Shown piece by piece: positions 7,094 to 7,970 of a DNA stretch of 7,970 nt. This DNA is from Candidatus Aminicenantota bacterium. Lineage in GTDB: Bacteria > Acidobacteriota > Aminicenantia > UBA2199. Positions within the stretch are counted from its first letter, which is position 1, and each line of letters opens with the position of its first letter. A program made the translations under genes and the position numbers. The DNA lies in assembly GCA_023136725.1 (NCBI GenBank), contig JAGLQR010000069.1:1-7970 (forward strand), written 5' to 3'. Under the pieces are notes generated by a model, which searched no databases, was not told where the DNA came from, and saw nothing but the letters and a program-made list of their open reading frames with translations.

Positions 7094-7120
7094 AAAAACC
7101 CCCTCGAAAATATAAGTTAT

Positions 7121-7149
7121 ATTTTATTTAAAATAAAAATAAAATTCAA
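7121..7149 (-). promoter_or_regulatory. Promoter of the small membrane protein gene
   Basis: On the minus strand, TTGAAT (7149-7144) and TAAAAT (7126-7121) are separated by exactly 17 bases. Transcription would start near 7114, giving a leader of about 20 bases with the GAGGGGG ribosome binding site inside it. The surrounding sequence is AT-rich, so a chance match is possible, but spacing and position both fit. Confidence 0.5.
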
Positions 7150-7210
7150 GGAGTAATTAACTTTTTGGAATCTAATGTCTGGTTTGAAATTTACTATAAG
7201 ATTTTTGTTT

Positions 7211-7256
7211 TGAAATTAAAAAGGGAGGAACATAGTTCCCCCCTTTATTTTTTTTT
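7211..7256. terminator. Bidirectional intrinsic terminator
   Basis: Arms AAAGGGAGGAAC (7220-7231) and GTTCCCCCCTTT (7235-7246) form a 12-base stem with a 3-base loop. In a minus-strand transcript the one imperfect pair is G-U, so the stem is complete, and it is followed by five Us then AAUUU: a terminator for the lipoprotein gene ending at 7268. In a plus-strand transcript the same pair is an A-C mismatch, but the stem is followed by A and nine Us (7248-7256), so it should also stop plus-strand transcription. It is the first such structure I see downstream of folP. Confidence 0.8.
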
Positions 7257-7267
7257 GTAGGGTTAGC

Positions 7268-7663
7268 TTATCTTACAGCACTCCATGTACCATTCAGATA
7301 TTCAGATGTCATGGTTCCTGACATAGTGTTGTCATCTGTAGAGGTACCAACATATCTGGTAACACTTGCATTAAATAGCCAACTTACACTCTTTCCATCA
7401 ACAGTGTATGTGCCATTATATCCATCACTGGTCGAAAATGTGCCGCTCTTCTTATCTCCGATAAATGTGATTGTTTCTACTGCAGCAGCTCCTGCACCTT
7501 TCATGGAACTAAGTTCGGGGCCTGGCGCTGAGTTGGCAACTGAGAACCAGTTGAAATTCAGAGTCCAGATTCCTGTGATGTCGAACTTCTTCGCACAGCC
7601 TGTGCTGAAGATCATTGCAACGAATAGTGCAGTGATCAGTAAAATCATTAATTTTTTTTTCAT
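7268..7663 (-). CDS. Lipocalin-like lipoprotein
   Basis: This 131-residue protein has a lipoprotein signal peptide: basic start 'MKKK', hydrophobic core 5-19 and a lipobox S-T-G-C with the lipidated Cys at 23. Ser at the -3 position is unusual, since Leu, Val or Ile is normal there. The mature part has a G-I-W strand (31-33), then 'ITFIGD' (65-70), 'GTYTVDG' (84-90), 'MSGTM' (114-118) and a final 'GTWSAVR' (125-131). This alternation of Gly/Thr-rich beta strands resembles small lipocalin-like outer-membrane lipoproteins; the ligand is unknown and the family call is inferred from pattern only. Residues 40-62 form a Ser/Ala/Gly-rich insert. An AGGAG ribosome binding site ends 5 bases before the ATG, and a terminator follows the stop. 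Its G+C is visibly higher than its neighbours (about 38-50% in 60-base lines I counted, against about 32% in one batD line). Confidence 0.75.
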   Translation of the reverse strand: MKKKLMILLITALFVAMIFSTGCAKKFDITGIWTLNFNWFSVANSAPGPELSSMKGAGAAAVETITFIGDKKSGTFSTSDGYNGTYTVDGKSVSWLFNASVTRYVGTSTDDNTMSGTMTSEYLNGTWSAVR

Positions 7664-7753
7664 ATTTTCTCCTTTTTTTTAAAATATCATATTTGCTTTA
7701 TTTTTTATACTGTTAATAATAAATTTTTTTTAAAATCATTTTATACTCAATAT

Positions 7754-7774
7754 ATATAACAAAAAGAGTTATAT
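7754..7774. repeat. Inverted repeat in the lipoprotein-cysS divergent region
   Basis: ATATAAC (7754-7760) and GTTATAT (7768-7774) are exact reverse complements separated by 7 bases. It lies midway between the lipoprotein and cysS starts, close to a second AT-only palindrome (TAAAAT C ATTTTA, 7731-7743) and a run of 13 T at 7782-7794. It could be an operator for the lipoprotein gene, for which I could not identify a convincing promoter, but sequence this AT-rich gives such dyads easily. Confidence 0.3.
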
Positions 7775-7808
7775 CTCATTATTTTTTTTTTTTTATAAAA
7801 AGGTGAAA

Positions 7809-7837
7809 TTGAAATAGAAGAGTGATTACTATATAAT
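7809..7837 (+). promoter_or_regulatory. Promoter of cysS
   Basis: TTGAAA (7809-7814) and a perfect TATAAT (7832-7837) are separated by exactly 17 bases, five of six and six of six matches to the sigma70 consensus. Transcription would start near 7844, giving a leader of about 27 bases that includes the GAGGA ribosome binding site at 7858-7862. A run of 13 T (7782-7794) just upstream could act like an UP element. The leader is too short for a T-box riboswitch. Confidence 0.75.
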
Positions 7838-7870
7838 TCTTCTGATAAATTTATATTGAGGATCTCAAGT

Positions 7871-7970
7871 ATGAAACTAAGATTTTATAATACACTTACA
7901 CAGAAAAAAGAAGATTTCGAAACAATGGTAGAAGGTAAGGCCGGAATGTATTCATGCGGCCCGACAGTTT
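7871..7970 (+). CDS. cysS: Cysteinyl-tRNA synthetase, N-terminal fragment (runs off window)
   Basis: Only the first 33 codons are visible. They read 'MKLRFYNTLTQKKEDF' and later 'GMYSCGPTV' (25-33), the N-terminal signature of cysteinyl-tRNA synthetase, where 'MYxCGPTVY' precedes the HIGH motif; Cys29 is the expected first zinc ligand that recognises the cysteine substrate. The enzyme attaches cysteine to tRNA-Cys in the cytoplasm and is essential. GAGGA at 7858-7862 lies 8 bases before the ATG. It is transcribed from its own strong promoter, divergently from the lipoprotein gene, so it is functionally separate from the genes to its left. Confidence 0.93.
   Translation, partial: MKLRFYNTLTQKKEDFETMVEGKAGMYSCGPTV

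Noticed and set aside
7311..7682. 123-codon plus-strand reading frame
   Set aside because: It is the antisense of the lipoprotein gene, which has a signal peptide, lipobox, ribosome binding site and terminator on the minus strand.
7782..7794. Run of 13 T as a phase-variation tract
   Set aside because: It is intergenic, upstream of the cysS -35 and not between promoter elements; a switch for an essential gene is unlikely, though it may act as an A/T-rich upstream element.
7844..7870. T-box or other riboswitch before cysS
   Set aside because: The leader predicted from the strong promoter is only about 27 bases, far too short, and no specifier or antiterminator structure is visible.

Overview
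The window is about 8 kb of AT-rich bacterial DNA (roughly one third G+C) with dense gene packing, TGA used as a stop, clear Shine-Dalgarno sites and sigma70-type promoters. The gene content (a two-component-style propeller sensor, a Bat 'aerotolerance' operon, envelope lipoproteins, folP, cysS) suggests a diderm from the FCB-like or spirochaete-like part of the tree. The consensus-like TATAAT/TTGAAA elements argue against a typical Bacteroidetes promoter system. I cannot name the phylum with confidence.

Layout. Positions 1-1506 (minus strand, cut by the window edge) encode a secreted beta-propeller sensor region of the ligand-binding 'two-component regulator propeller' type. A 316-base divergent intergenic region (1507-1822) follows; it holds a strong extended -10 for the plus-strand operon plus nested inverted and direct repeats. 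The plus-strand operon 1823-6767 contains a BatB-like VWA membrane protein, BatC (TPR), BatD (large periplasmic protein starting at TTG), BatE (TPR + two membrane segments + SH3b) and folP (dihydropteroate synthase). The first junction and the last two overlap; the batC-batD junction has a 4-base gap, so the set looks co-transcribed and translationally coupled. On the minus strand, a small membrane-anchored helical protein of unknown function (6746-7093) converges on folP and overlaps its last codons. A lipocalin-like lipoprotein (7268-7663, minus) lies beyond it, with a hairpin terminator at its 3' end. Divergent from it, cysS (cysteinyl-tRNA synthetase) starts at 7871 behind a near-perfect promoter and runs off the window.

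How the genes work together. The four Bat proteins probably form one inner-membrane/periplasmic assembly: a metal-dependent VWA domain, TPR scaffolds, a multi-domain periplasmic BatD and an SH3b domain, all with predicted periplasmic faces. The MoxR ATPase and DUF58 partners usually encoded just upstream are absent here, because the upstream neighbour is divergent. folP is a metabolic passenger. I found no mobile element, CRISPR array, RNA gene or clearly new defence or biosynthetic system. The most unusual points are the reduced Bat operon, the tail-to-tail overlap of folP with an orphan membrane gene whose first visible plus-strand terminator lies beyond that gene, and the dyad structure between the two divergent genes at the left.
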